From an uncultured Pelagibacteraceae bacterium (GTDB taxonomy: Bacteria; Pseudomonadota; Alphaproteobacteria; Pelagibacterales; Pelagibacteraceae), in NCBI GenBank assembly GCA_902583585.1, contig CACHWN010000002.1, forward strand, positions 1 to 64,000: DNA of 64,000 nucleotides. Direction: 5' to 3'. Made by a program: the position numbers and the translations under genes. Positions 21,431-30,882 of this stretch are shown here, in pieces; position 1 is the stretch's first letter; every line of letters starts with the position of its first letter. Under the pieces are notes generated by a model. It was not told the origin of the DNA, searched no databases, and saw only the letters and a list, made by a program, of their open reading frames with translations.

Positions 21431-22594
21431 TTACAGTTTAAATAAATCAGCCTTATCTGTTTTTTCCCAAGAAAATTCACCTTTATTTGTAGGTTTTCTA
21501 CCAAAGTGTCCGTATGATGATGTTACCTCGTATATAGGATTATTTAATTCAAGCATTTTTCTAATTCCTCTTGGTGATAAATCAAAGTTTTTATCGATAA
21601 TTTTTTTAACTTTTTCAGTTTTGGACTCATCATCGTCTGCAAGTTTAATAAATATAGATAAAGGTTTTGATACTCCAATTGCATAGGCTAGCTGAATTAA
21701 ACACTTGTCTGATGCACCTGAAGAGACAATGTTTTTTGCGAGATATCTAGCTGCGTAAGCCGCTGATCTATCTACTTTTGTTGGATCTTTTCCTGAAAAA
21801 GCTCCACCTCCATGAGGGGCTGCACCGCCATAAGTATCTACTATAATTTTTCTACCAGTTAACCCTGTATCTCCATCCGGTCCTCCTATAATAAATTGAC
21901 CTGTTGGGTTTATATATATTTCTTTAGTATCGAGACCTTCTAAATATTTTTTTGGTATTGATTTATTAATGTAAGGAATAATTAATTCTCTTACTTTATC
22001 TTGATTAAAATCTTTTGAGTGTTGTGTAGATATAACTACAGAAGTAACTTTAGTCGGAATCCCGTTTTCGTACTTCATCGTAACTTGACTTTTTGAATCA
22101 GGCTCTATTCCTTTTAAAGAACCGTTTTTACGATCGTTAGCCATATGTCTAAGTATTTTATGAGAAAAATAAATTGGAGCAGGCATTAGGTCTTCGGTTT
22201 CTTTACATGCATATCCAAACATTATCCCTTGATCACCAGCACCCTCGTCTTTATTGTCTTTTGAGTCTACGCCCATTGCAATATCAGAGGATTGTTCGTG
22301 TAAATGAGTTTCTATTTTAACAGTTTTCCAACTAAAACCTTTTTGATCGTAACCTATATCTTTAATACAATTTTTTACCTTGTTAATTAGTTCTTCTTTA
22401 CTAATTTTCGGTCCTCTAGTTTCTCCTGCCAAAACAACTTTATTAGTTGTTGTTAAAGTCTCACAAGCAACTCTTGAAACTGGGTCTTTAGATAAATATG
22501 AATCTACAACCATATCAGATATTCTGTCACATACTTTATCAGGATGACCTTCAGAAACAGACTCGCTTGTAAAAAGATAGTTTTTGTTATTCAT
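21431..22594 (-). CDS. metK: S-adenosylmethionine synthetase
   Basis: MetK makes SAM from methionine and ATP. The 387-residue protein has the three-domain family pattern: [20 protein letters not shown] at the N-terminus, [34 protein letters not shown] and a C-terminal GHFGRK. Its start overlaps the lnt end by 8 bases. It is the last gene of the tsaB-mur-miaB-phoH-ybeY-lnt-metK series and is followed by an intrinsic terminator. I saw no SAM riboswitch upstream; the upstream sequence is lnt coding sequence. Confidence 0.97.
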   Translation of the reverse strand: MNNKNYLFTSESVSEGHPDKVCDRISDMVVDSYLSKDPVSRVACETLTTTNKVVLAGETRGPKISKEELINKVKNCIKDIGYDQKGFSWKTVKIETHLHEQSSDIAMGVDSKDNKDEGAGDQGIMFGYACKETEDLMPAPIYFSHKILRHMANDRKNGSLKGIEPDSKSQVTMKYENGIPTKVTSVVISTQHSKDFNQDKVRELIIPYINKSIPKKYLEGLDTKEIYINPTGQFIIGGPDGDTGLTGRKIIVDTYGGAAPHGGGAFSGKDPTKVDRSAAYAARYLAKNIVSSGASDKCLIQLAYAIGVSKPLSIFIKLADDDESKTEKVKKIIDKNFDLSPRGIRKMLELNNPIYEVTSSYGHFGRKPTNKGEFSWEKTDKADLFKL

Positions 22595-24146
22595 ATTTTT
22601 TTCGTAAAAATAAAAAGAATAAAATATATGTAATTAAAAGAGCAAAAAATATCAAATCATTTTTGTTTTTATTTTTATTTTGAACTAGTGGCACTTCTAA
22701 CTCCAAATTACCAGTCTCATTAGGATTAAGTTTTTTAACAATTTCACCTTTATTGTTTATTATCAAGCTTAAACCTTTATTTGTAGATCTTATTAGAAAT
22801 GAGTTCTGTTCTATAGCTCTATAAACTCCTTTAATAAAATGTTGATATGGACCGATTGAATTACCAAACCATCCATCTTCTGAAATGTTTATTATCAGAT
22901 TTGTTTTTGGATCAGATCTTTGAATAAACTTTGTAAAAATAACCTCATAACAAATTAATGGTAAAATATTGAGGTTATTAATTACTAAGTTTTTTTGTTC
23001 GCTACCACTTAAAAATGAGCTATAACCCTCCGTGATTTTTTTTATCCCTACTCGATTTAAAAATTTTTCAAACGGTAAAAACTCACCAAATGGTACCAGC
23101 TTTTGTTTATTATATTCTTGAATTATATTCATTCTATTATCAACTATCACTAAACTATTATAGAACCCTTTTTTTTTAGTATCAGATCTATTAATTCCAA
23201 ACAAAATTAAGTGATCTTTTGTAAAATTATTGAAAAAAATTTCTTTTAAGTAGATTATTTCCTCAAAACTGTAACCGCTAAATACTCCCTCAGGCCAAAC
23301 AAATAGTGTCTTCAAATTTTTATCAGGTTCACTGTATTTAATTAATTTCTCTAATCTCGACTCTATTTCAGACTTATTCAAATTATATTTTAAATCAAAA
23401 TTAGGTGAGATTATTTTTATAAAGTATTTTTCTTTCACTAAGCTAAGGTTCTTTTTGTTTTGATTTATTGAGAAATTCCCGTAAATATAAGAAGAAAAAA
23501 GTAAAGTAGGAATTAAGACAAGTACAATTGATTTTTTTAGTAAGCTCAAATTCATAAAAATCACAGTTGGTAGCATGAAAATGGTAATAGAAAATAAATT
23601 GAAAGCAAACAAACCAACGTTGTTTAATATTTGTAATATTTCTGTGAACGATGAAAAGCTATAAGCCCACAGATTCCAAGGAAAACCACTCAAAATCTTT
23701 GCTCTTAGGTAATCTGAAAAAGCTAAGCTTCCAGAAAAAAGAAAAACTGATACTAAGTTCATATTTAGAAGTGGACCTACTAAAAGAGTAACAATAGAAA
23801 TAAATAAGCTTAAAATTAATGGTATAAATATTAAGCCAAGAGGAATAAAAATCTTGAAGCTATCATCAAAAGTTAGGGAATGTGTTATCCAATGTATGCC
23901 ACAGAGGTAGAATCCAAATCCATATGACGATCCAGCTATAAAAAGATTTTTTTTAAAAGGTTTTTTTCTGTAGGTGCTTTTTGATTTTTTTTTAATATAA
24001 ATAATTAGATAAAAAAAAAGTGGTAAAATTAAAAAATTAATTATTGTTAAATTAAAAGGCTGAAAAGATAAAACTGATAGACTGCCAAGTAAAAAAGGGA
24101 ATACATAAAGTATTGAATACCGACTGTTGAAATATCTCTCAAACAT
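22587..24146 (-). CDS. lnt: Apolipoprotein N-acyltransferase
   Basis: Lnt adds the third acyl chain to the N-terminal cysteine of lipoproteins in the inner membrane. The 519-residue protein has about six N-terminal hydrophobic segments, then a nitrilase-like periplasmic domain with the catalytic Glu in [10 protein letters not shown], Lys in [14 protein letters not shown] and Cys in [10 protein letters not shown], plus [16 protein letters not shown], and a final membrane segment. Lipoprotein substrates in the window include the BON, DUF3576 and LptE proteins. It abuts ybeY and overlaps metK. Confidence 0.95.
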   Translation of the reverse strand: MFERYFNSRYSILYVFPFLLGSLSVLSFQPFNLTIINFLILPLFFYLIIYIKKKSKSTYRKKPFKKNLFIAGSSYGFGFYLCGIHWITHSLTFDDSFKIFIPLGLIFIPLILSLFISIVTLLVGPLLNMNLVSVFLFSGSLAFSDYLRAKILSGFPWNLWAYSFSSFTEILQILNNVGLFAFNLFSITIFMLPTVIFMNLSLLKKSIVLVLIPTLLFSSYIYGNFSINQNKKNLSLVKEKYFIKIISPNFDLKYNLNKSEIESRLEKLIKYSEPDKNLKTLFVWPEGVFSGYSFEEIIYLKEIFFNNFTKDHLILFGINRSDTKKKGFYNSLVIVDNRMNIIQEYNKQKLVPFGEFLPFEKFLNRVGIKKITEGYSSFLSGSEQKNLVINNLNILPLICYEVIFTKFIQRSDPKTNLIINISEDGWFGNSIGPYQHFIKGVYRAIEQNSFLIRSTNKGLSLIINNKGEIVKKLNPNETGNLELEVPLVQNKNKNKNDLIFFALLITYILFFLFLRKKYE

Positions 24147-24610
24147 TATTTTATAAAAGATAAAAGTTTCTTTTCAAATTGCATCATAACCTTAAAATCT
24201 TTATTTTTTTTATGATCATAACCAAATAAGTGAGTGAGTCCATGTATCCAAAGTTTGTTAAACTCATCTAAAAAATTTAATTTACTTTTTTTTAAAATAA
24301 CCTTATTGAAGTTGATTATTATATCACCTATGTAAATTTCTTTCTCAGTTTTCAATTTTTTTTTAAAATCGTTTTTCTCATAGGAAGGAAAAGAAAGTAT
24401 ATCTGTTGACTTGTTTATTCGTCTAAATTTTTTATTTAGTTTTTTAATTTCGGAAGCACCTGACAATAGCAATGTGCAATAAATTTTTTTCTTTTTATAT
24501 TTTTTGCATTTCCTATTTATTTTTATAATTTTATCTTCAATATATCTTTCTGGATTTTTTAAATGTTGATGCCATACTTTGTTATTTGAAATAACGTTAA
24601 TCTTTATCAT
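24146..24610 (-). CDS. ybeY: Endoribonuclease YbeY
   Basis: YbeY is a zinc-dependent RNase involved in 16S rRNA maturation and ribosome quality control. The zinc signature IHGLTHLFGYDH (His123, His127, His133) and the TDILSFPSYE segment are present in 154 residues. It overlaps phoH by 14 bases and abuts lnt, the standard phoH-ybeY-lnt neighbourhood, although the usual corC between ybeY and lnt is missing. Confidence 0.94.
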   Translation of the reverse strand: MIKINVISNNKVWHQHLKNPERYIEDKIIKINRKCKKYKKKKIYCTLLLSGASEIKKLNKKFRRINKSTDILSFPSYEKNDFKKKLKTEKEIYIGDIIINFNKVILKKSKLNFLDEFNKLWIHGLTHLFGYDHKKNKDFKVMMQFEKKLLSFIK

Positions 24611-25601
24611 CAGTGCTTTTCTTTTGATAAGCCCTAATAATTTTAGAAACTAATGGATGTCTCACAACATCATTATGATCGAACTCTACAATTTTTATTT
24701 CTTTTAAATCTTTCAAAATATTTTTTGATTTAATAAGTCCTGATTGAGATTTATTAATCAAATCTATTTGAGAGGGATCTCCATTCACAACTAATTTTGA
24801 ATTTTCTCCAATTCTTGTTAAGAACATCTTTATTTGAGTTTCAGTTGCATTTTGTGCCTCATCTAAAATAGCGTAACAATTCTTCAATGTTCTCCCTCTC
24901 ATAAAAGCTAAGGGCGCAATTTCAATTTCTCCCGACTCAATCTTTTTGTCAATTTTATCAGCTCCAAAAAGCTCATATAAAGCGTCATAAAGCGGTCTAA
25001 GATATGGATCTACTTTTTCTTTCATATCTCCTGGTAGAAAACCTAATTTTTCTCCTGCCTCAACTGCAGGTCTTGAGAGTATTACTCTATCGATTTTTTT
25101 TTCCATCAACATTGTAACTCCTACTGAAACAGCGAGAAAACTTTTTCCAGTTCCAGCCGGACCTAACGACATCACAATATCATTTTCTTTTAAATATCTT
25201 ATATACTCTGATTGTTTTTCAGATCTAGCTATAACAGACTTACGAGGCGTTCTAATTAATTGTTTGAAAGATTTTACGTTAGATTTTTCTAATTCTAAAT
25301 TTTTTTTCACTGATAATAATATATCCTCTTTTTCAATTATTTTTGTTATAAAATACTTATTAATCAAAAATTCAATAGCTTTACAAAAAATATCAATATT
25401 TTCCTTTGATCCCTTGCAAGTTATTGAATTTCCTCTGAAAAAAACATTAGTGTCGGTCAATTTAGATAGTTCCTTCAAATTTTGATCAAATTGGCCGACT
25501 ACAGACATAAGCATCTCATTATCTGTGATTTGTAAATTATGGGTTTCATTATCTATTTTTTTAATGATTAAATTTTGGTCTAGTTTACTTATTTCTGACA
25601 T
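24597..25601 (-). CDS. phoH: PhoH-family ATPase
   Basis: PhoH-like proteins are cytoplasmic ATPases linked to RNA metabolism, usually next to ybeY. The 334-residue protein has an N-terminal KH-like region, Walker A GPAGTGKS at 147-154, RPAVEAGEKLGFLPGDMKEKVDPY and Walker B AILDEAQNAT, with GDPSQIDL as a further helicase-like motif. It follows miaB after 2 bases. Confidence 0.94.
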   Translation of the reverse strand: MSEISKLDQNLIIKKIDNETHNLQITDNEMLMSVVGQFDQNLKELSKLTDTNVFFRGNSITCKGSKENIDIFCKAIEFLINKYFITKIIEKEDILLSVKKNLELEKSNVKSFKQLIRTPRKSVIARSEKQSEYIRYLKENDIVMSLGPAGTGKSFLAVSVGVTMLMEKKIDRVILSRPAVEAGEKLGFLPGDMKEKVDPYLRPLYDALYELFGADKIDKKIESGEIEIAPLAFMRGRTLKNCYAILDEAQNATETQIKMFLTRIGENSKLVVNGDPSQIDLINKSQSGLIKSKNILKDLKEIKIVEFDHNDVVRHPLVSKIIRAYQKKSTDDKD

Positions 25602-25603
25602 CT

Positions 25604-26938
25604 TTAAGCTGCGAACTCTTTTTTGTTTTTATTTTCTAAAATTTTTCCAAATAGAGTACCTTGATTTACATCAACAATTTCCACCTCTCTTATTTTTCCT
25701 CTTAAATTCTCTGTACTTTCGACAATGACAGAGTTAGAAAACTCGTCCCTTCCAAAAAATAAATTTTTATTGTTCATAGAATTTTCAAACATGACAAGCG
25801 ATTTCTTATTTAAAAGATTTTTTCTGTACTTCATTTTAATTTCGTGAGCTAATTTTTGAAAAGAAAATAATCTTTCTTTAGAAACGTAATCATCAATTTT
25901 TTTCATTTTTGCGGCTGGTGTTCCTGGTCTTGGACTAAAAATAAATGAGTATGTATTAATATATCCAATTTCTTTTAGTAGTTTAATAGTATTAAGAAAA
26001 TCTTGGTCTGTTTCACCAGGGTATCCTATAATAAAATCACTAGAAAATTCAATTCTACTATTTACGAGCTTGAGTTTTTTTATTAAGTCTAAATAATATT
26101 TGATCGAGTGTTTTCTATTCATTTTTTTTAAAATTTTATCGGAACCGCTTTGGACAGGTAAGTGGATTAAAGGCATTAATTTAGTTACTTTTTTATGAGC
26201 CTCTATTAGATCTTCTGAAAAATCTATTGGATGTGAAGTGGTGTACCTAATTCTTTTTATTTTATCGATTTTTGAAATTTCTTCTATTAAATGAGAAAGT
26301 CTTTTACCATTATAGCAATATGCATTTACATTTTGACCAAGAAGATTAATTTCGCGAGTACCATTTTTTACAAGATTTAATGTTTCGTTTATCAATTCAT
26401 CAATTGACCTTGAAAACTCAGGCCCTCTTGTGTAGGGAACAACACAAAATTTACAAAATTTATTACAACCCTCCTGAATTGTTAAAAAAGAGGAAACATT
26501 ACTATCTGAATTTTTTGTAATATTTAAATTATCAAATTTTTCTACGACATTAAATTGTGTTGAATTAATTTTTTTATTTTTTCTTTCAATGTCAATTATA
26601 GTTTGGTTTAATTTATGATAAGACTGCGGGCCTACAACTGCATCTATATATTTTTCCCTATTTAATAAAATTTCACCCTCCGCTTGAGCTACACAACCAG
26701 TTACTATAACTATTGGTTTCTTTTTATTTTTAAACTCTTTTTTTATTCTTCCCACATCATGGTAAACTTTTTCAGTAGCTTTTTCTCTTATGTGACATGT
26801 ATTAAGGACGTAACAATTTACATCTTTCAAATTATTTGTTTTTTGGTAGTCAATTTTATCTACCAGATCATATATACGATTGCTATCATATTGATTCATT
26901 TGACAGCCAAATGTTTTTATGAAAATTTTTTTTTTCAA
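25604..26938 (-). CDS. miaB: tRNA-2-methylthio-N6-dimethylallyladenosine synthase MiaB
   Basis: MiaB is a radical-SAM enzyme adding a methylthio group to i6A37 of tRNA. In 444 residues the auxiliary cluster cysteines are Cys12, Cys48 and Cys82 and the radical-SAM triad is Cys158, Cys162 and Cys165 (CNKFCKFC), followed by VPYTRGPE; a C-terminal TRAM domain runs to VEIVDVNQGTLFGKI. It starts immediately after the fur-like gene in the conserved order. Confidence 0.96.
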   Translation of the reverse strand: MKKKIFIKTFGCQMNQYDSNRIYDLVDKIDYQKTNNLKDVNCYVLNTCHIREKATEKVYHDVGRIKKEFKNKKKPIVIVTGCVAQAEGEILLNREKYIDAVVGPQSYHKLNQTIIDIERKNKKINSTQFNVVEKFDNLNITKNSDSNVSSFLTIQEGCNKFCKFCVVPYTRGPEFSRSIDELINETLNLVKNGTREINLLGQNVNAYCYNGKRLSHLIEEISKIDKIKRIRYTTSHPIDFSEDLIEAHKKVTKLMPLIHLPVQSGSDKILKKMNRKHSIKYYLDLIKKLKLVNSRIEFSSDFIIGYPGETDQDFLNTIKLLKEIGYINTYSFIFSPRPGTPAAKMKKIDDYVSKERLFSFQKLAHEIKMKYRKNLLNKKSLVMFENSMNNKNLFFGRDEFSNSVIVESTENLRGKIREVEIVDVNQGTLFGKILENKNKKEFAA

Positions 26939-26939
26939 A

Positions 26940-27359
26940 TTATTTCTTAATTTTTGAGCCGTATAATTCTAACTTATGGTCTACTAAATTATAACCAAGC
27001 TTCTTAGCAATTTTTTTTTGAAGTTCTTCAATATCTTTATCAACAAATTCTAGAATCTCTCCACTGTTAATATCAATTAAGTGATTATGATCATCATTTA
27101 TTTCGTATCTCGCCTTGCCTGCTTTAAAATCATGTTTAATTAAAATACCTGACTCTTCAAACAACTTAACTGTTCTATAAACAGTTGCTATACTTATTTT
27201 GTCATCTATTGAAGAAACTCTTTTGTGTAACTCATCAACATCTGGATGATCTCTTGAGCCGTAAACCTCTTTAGACTCCGAAAGGACTTTAGCTATGACT
27301 TTTCTTTGATCAGTAAGTCTTACACCTTTTTCTTTACATTTTTCCTCAATAATACTCAT
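26940..27359 (-). CDS. fur: Fur-family regulator, Mur-like (lacks zinc cysteines)
   Basis: This is a Fur-superfamily metal-dependent repressor of 139 residues with the DQRKVIAKVL opening and recognition helix region ISIATVYRTVKLF. The metal region DDHNHLIDINSGEILEF keeps histidines (His91, His93) but has no CxxC pairs; the only cysteine is Cys8. As I know the family, this form matches the alphaproteobacterial Fur/Mur group, which in rhizobia responds mainly to manganese while Irr handles iron. Its place just upstream of miaB is conserved in alphaproteobacteria. Confidence 0.88.
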   Translation of the reverse strand: MSIIEEKCKEKGVRLTDQRKVIAKVLSESKEVYGSRDHPDVDELHKRVSSIDDKISIATVYRTVKLFEESGILIKHDFKAGKARYEINDDHNHLIDINSGEILEFVDKDIEELQKKIAKKLGYNLVDHKLELYGSKIKK

Positions 27360-27367
27360 AGCGTAAT

Positions 27368-27751
27368 TTAACTTAAATATATGGGCTTAATCAATTTTTT
27401 TTCAATTAATTTTTCATTTAACAATTTTTCAATATTTTCTTTGTCAAATAGCTTTAAATCGGTATTTTTAAATCCATATAACTTAATCTTTTTCGAAATT
27501 TCTAACCCTTTTGCTACCGCTAAAGCTGTTCTGACACCTGAAAAACTGCCTGGTCCTTGATTCACAATTACACTAAAACTCTCATCAAGTTTTACTTTAT
27601 GTTTATTTAAAAAATTCAAAATTTCAGACACAAGATTCATTTTCAATTTATTTTTGTTATCAAAAATGTGAATAAAAAAATCTTTATTTATTCTTAAACC
27701 TAATTTATCATTCTTACCAATGCAATTAATTATTAAAAAATTATTAATCAT
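27368..27751 (-). CDS. tsaB: tRNA threonylcarbamoyladenosine protein TsaB, short form
   Basis: TsaB partners TsaD in making t6A37 of ANN-decoding tRNAs. The hallmark NQGPGSFSGVRTALAVAKGLEI (residues 64-85) is intact and the protein ends PIYLS, like the (P)-x-Y-x end of full-length TsaB. At 127 residues it is far short of the usual 220-230: the second sub-domain has been lost and only its final motif remains. The start is fixed by FLIINCIGKN aligning with the first strand. Its 5' end overlaps the divergent deacetylase gene by 32 bases. rimI, which often follows, is absent. Confidence 0.85.
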   Translation of the reverse strand: MINNFLIINCIGKNDKLGLRINKDFFIHIFDNKNKLKMNLVSEILNFLNKHKVKLDESFSVIVNQGPGSFSGVRTALAVAKGLEISKKIKLYGFKNTDLKLFDKENIEKLLNEKLIEKKLIKPIYLS

Positions 27752-28775
27752 ATCAATATTTATTATATCGTTTCAGGTCAATCAATCAAATTTGTTTGCT
27801 GAAAAAAAATTTACTTTTGACGATTTTGGTTTAATTTCAATAATGTATCATAGATTTGATGAGAGCAAATATCCTTCTACAAATATACAGATGGATGTAT
27901 TTAAAAAACAGTTAGATATTATTACTAGTGAGGGAATAAAGTTTATTCATCCAAAAAATTTTAAAAAAAGTCTTTACGAAAATAAAGAAGATAGGAAAAT
28001 TTTGTTTACGGTTGATGATGGTTTGTTATCTTTTTATGAAAATGCATGGCCAATCTTAAAGGAAAGAAAAATTCCTTTTATTTTATTTGTTAATACTAGA
28101 GAGGTTGGTTCTTTTAATTATATGAATTGGGATCAAATTCTTGAACTTCATAAATCTGAATACGTAGAAATAGGCAACCATAGCCATTCACATGAGTATC
28201 TTGTTGACAAAAATTCTGATTTTATTAAGGACGATATTTTGACATCAATTAAAATATTCAAAAAAAAGTTAGGAACGAATTCTGATTTTTTCTCATATCC
28301 TTTTGGAGAGTATAGTTTAGAGTTCAAAAAAATTATAAAAGACCTAGGCTTTTCTTATGCATTTGGTCAACACTCTGGTGTTATCGATGAATCAAAAGAT
28401 TTATGGGAACTACCTAGGTTCCCCATCAATGAAAAATATGGAGAAATTAATAGATTTAATACCTTAATGAAAACTCTTCCGTTTAAATACAAAAGTATTT
28501 CACCCAAAGATAGATACTTATTGCAAGCAAATAATCCTCCGAAAGTAATTGTAGAATTTTACGAAAATATAAAAAATTTAAAACAAATTAATTGTTTCTC
28601 TAATGAGGGAAACAGATGGAGAAACTCAAAAATAGTTTTTATTAAAAACAACACCCTAGAAATCGAAATAGCTGAAAAATTTATAGGTGAACGCGGTAGA
28701 ATTAATTGTTCTCTAAAAGAAAGTAATGGTTTTTGGAGATGGTTAGGTGTGCAATACGTAGTGAGCGAAGAGTGA
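27720..28775 (+). CDS. Exported polysaccharide deacetylase (NodB homology)
   Basis: The 351-residue protein begins with a hydrophobic signal segment (LLIISIFIISFQVNQSNLFA). It then has the NodB deacetylase fold: IMYHRF, the metal-binding TVDDG (97-101) and GNHSHSHEYL with two ligand histidines in the H-x3-H motif (154-158), and FSYPFGEYS. Such enzymes remove acetyl or related groups from cell-wall or capsule sugars. About 120 C-terminal residues are not recognised. It is the only plus-strand gene within an otherwise minus-strand block and overlaps the tsaB 5' end by 32 bases; no later in-frame start would keep the signal peptide. Confidence 0.85.
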   Translation: MQLIIKKLLIISIFIISFQVNQSNLFAEKKFTFDDFGLISIMYHRFDESKYPSTNIQMDVFKKQLDIITSEGIKFIHPKNFKKSLYENKEDRKILFTVDDGLLSFYENAWPILKERKIPFILFVNTREVGSFNYMNWDQILELHKSEYVEIGNHSHSHEYLVDKNSDFIKDDILTSIKIFKKKLGTNSDFFSYPFGEYSLEFKKIIKDLGFSYAFGQHSGVIDESKDLWELPRFPINEKYGEINRFNTLMKTLPFKYKSISPKDRYLLQANNPPKVIVEFYENIKNLKQINCFSNEGNRWRNSKIVFIKNNTLEIEIAEKFIGERGRINCSLKESNGFWRWLGVQYVVSEE

Positions 28776-28776
28776 A

Positions 28777-30318
28777 CTAAGAATTCAACTCTATCTGTTT
28801 GACAGAATTAACTAGTCTAACTGGCTCAAAGTCTGATAATCTATTTTGAGTTATAATTTGATTAAGTATTTTAGTATATTCAGATCCCGTTTGAGCATAG
28901 TTTTTAAGAGTATCAGTTAATGCTAAACCAGTTATACTTTTATTTTTGTTTCTTAGTTGTCTTCTTTTTTCTCTAAATTTTAAATAACTCTTATGAGTAT
29001 TTAAATTATTTTTATAAGCTTTTACTGAAGCACGTAAAATTGGAAACTTTAAAATTTTATGATTTTTATCTCCATCTCTTTTTAAAGGTGCTATTCCTTG
29101 CCCATCCCAAGTCCATTGTCCGAAAATTGCGTTACCTTCTAAAGCAAATCTAGATGTTCCCCATCCGCTTTCTTTTGCAGCTTGTGCAAGGGCTATTGAA
29201 ACAGGTATCATGTCCATTCTAAAAATTAATTCATCGAGATCACCTTTTTTAACTTTGTATTCTAAAAGTTTCTGTCTTAACCATTGTTTTTCAGTATCGG
29301 TTGTGAATTTTTTTTCTATTAATGTTTTAAGTTTTTCTCTATCATCAAGTATTTTTTCATTTTCAGCTACTATTAAAGGTAGGACAATTTTGATAAATGT
29401 TTCTTTTTTTAATTGCACACTTTGCAAATTATCTAAATCTCTGGGGAACTGTGTAAAGTAAATTGGCTTTACTAATTTTTCGTTTCTTACAGTTCTTAAA
29501 TCATAATCCACATCTTTAAATAATTGAATAACTGTCTTTGTTTTTAAGTTTAAATCAGGTAAAATTACTTCCGCTACATTGTTTCTTTTGACTTTAAGCT
29601 CAGGTTTTTTTGATTCCTTTTTTACTTTGGGTTCTAATTTTTTAGTTTCTTTTTTAATTTTTGTTTCGGGTTTTTTTGTTTCCTTTTTTACTTTAGTTTC
29701 TAATTTTTTAGTTTCTTTTTTAATTTTTGTTTCAGGTTTTTTGGCTTCTATATTTTTACTTATGAAATCGTATTTCTTATAAGCGTTATATCCAGAATAA
29801 ACTGCTGTCGTAACTCCAACAATTAAAAAAAAGGCTACTATTACATTTCTAGCGCTTTTTTGGTCAATTTGTTGATTGTAAATAGAATTAAATACATCAG
29901 TGAAAAGGTTGCCAAAAAAATTAATTACAGTACTCCCTAATTTTGGCAAAACATTTAATAAATTAATCCCAGCAGATCCGATTTTCTTCCAAATGTTATT
30001 TACACTATGATTAAATTTTCTAGACGTATCGTGTTTATAATTTTCTACTCTCCTGAAAAATCTATTTTTATCTTTGATTTTTTCCTCTTTGTAATCTTTG
30101 ATGTTTAATTTTAATCTAGTTACAGGTTTTACAAAGTTTTCTTTAAAAAAATTAGTTTTAAATTCTTTTGGAATAATAATTTTATTCTTTTTTAAAATTA
30201 ATTCAATTTGACCAGTTGTTAAATTTTTTCTATTTTTAGTATAATCTTGGATCTCTTTTACATTGTAAATGTATGCAAGTTCTAATAACTTATCTCTATA
30301 ACTTAATTTTTTTTTCAT
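28777..30318 (-). CDS. Membrane-anchored Bax-like glucosaminidase with lysine-rich repeats
   Basis: The C-terminal region resembles the Bax/GH73 N-acetylglucosaminidase family: IPVSIALAQAAKESGWGTSRFALEGNAIFGQWTW has the likely catalytic Glu383, followed by a LRASVKAYKNNLNTHKSY segment. The 513-residue protein also has about 157 basic N-terminal residues, one membrane segment (158-178, IVAFFLIVGVTTAVYSGY) and a five-copy 11-residue repeat at 193-247. This suggests a cytoplasmic N-terminus and a charged periplasmic stalk holding the hydrolase near the wall. It ends 1 base from the convergent deacetylase stop; both probably act on peptidoglycan or another envelope glycan. Confidence 0.8.
   Translation of the reverse strand: MKKKLSYRDKLLELAYIYNVKEIQDYTKNRKNLTTGQIELILKKNKIIIPKEFKTNFFKENFVKPVTRLKLNIKDYKEEKIKDKNRFFRRVENYKHDTSRKFNHSVNNIWKKIGSAGINLLNVLPKLGSTVINFFGNLFTDVFNSIYNQQIDQKSARNVIVAFFLIVGVTTAVYSGYNAYKKYDFISKNIEAKKPETKIKKETKKLETKVKKETKKPETKIKKETKKLEPKVKKESKKPELKVKRNNVAEVILPDLNLKTKTVIQLFKDVDYDLRTVRNEKLVKPIYFTQFPRDLDNLQSVQLKKETFIKIVLPLIVAENEKILDDREKLKTLIEKKFTTDTEKQWLRQKLLEYKVKKGDLDELIFRMDMIPVSIALAQAAKESGWGTSRFALEGNAIFGQWTWDGQGIAPLKRDGDKNHKILKFPILRASVKAYKNNLNTHKSYLKFREKRRQLRNKNKSITGLALTDTLKNYAQTGSEYTKILNQIITQNRLSDFEPVRLVNSVKQIELNS
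29578..29742 (-). repeat. Tandem 33-bp repeat coding for KKxExKxKKET units
   Basis: Five successive 11-residue units run through residues 193-247 of the Bax-like protein. They read KKPETKIKKET, KKLETKVKKET, KKPETKIKKET, KKLEPKVKKES and KKPELKVKRNN. The P/L and I/V alternation shows that units 1-2 were duplicated together as a 66-bp block to give units 3-4. The product is a lysine/glutamate-rich, probably extended linker. Confidence 0.85.
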
Positions 30319-30321
30319 AAT

Positions 30322-30870
30322 TTAATTTGCTTCTACAGAATTAACCTCTTTTACGTAATGCTTCAAAAGGTTTTGAACTCCTTGTTTTAAGGTCATCAAA
30401 GAACTAGGGCAACCAGAGCAGCTTCCTTGTAATTCTACATTCACTACTCCATTTTCAAAAGATTTAAACTTTATATCACCACCATCTCTTGCAACCGCGG
30501 GTCTTATTTTAGTATCCAAGACGTCAATTATTTTTTTTATTGTTTCATCATCATCTTCTTTTGTAATTTCAGATTTAATATTTCCTTTTAAAATTGGTTC
30601 ATCATTTTTTTCAAAATATTCATTTATATGAGAGATTACCATTGGCTTTAACTCATTCCATGTTACATCATCAGTTTTTTTAACAGATAAGAAATTTTTA
30701 GATAATAGAACTAGCTCAACACCTTTGAATTCTAAAAGCTCCTTTACAAATTTATTGTCCAAATTTTTGGACTTAGCTCTTTGAAACTCCTCAGTCCCAG
30801 CAGCTGAAATTATTTTTTCTGAGAGAAACTTGAGTGAATTAGGATTTGGTGTGGATTCAGTTTGTATCAT
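30322..30870 (-). CDS. NifU-like iron-sulfur scaffold/carrier protein (Nfu)
   Basis: Nfu proteins carry Fe-S clusters to target enzymes. The 182-residue protein has the Nfu N-terminal domain (MIQTESTPNPNSLKFL) and a C-terminal NifU-like domain with IRPAVARDGGDIKFKSFENGVVNVELQGSCSGCPSS, where the CSGC pair binds the cluster. It lies between trpS and the Bax-like gene. Clients in this window could include miaB and nth, but that is an inference. Confidence 0.93.
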   Translation of the reverse strand: MIQTESTPNPNSLKFLSEKIISAAGTEEFQRAKSKNLDNKFVKELLEFKGVELVLLSKNFLSVKKTDDVTWNELKPMVISHINEYFEKNDEPILKGNIKSEITKEDDDETIKKIIDVLDTKIRPAVARDGGDIKFKSFENGVVNVELQGSCSGCPSSLMTLKQGVQNLLKHYVKEVNSVEAN

Positions 30871-30882
30871 GTGAAATTTATA

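Noticed and set aside
22595-22700. SAM riboswitch upstream of metK
   Set aside because: The region is lnt coding sequence overlapping metK, and I see no SAM-II or SAM-V type pseudoknot elements.
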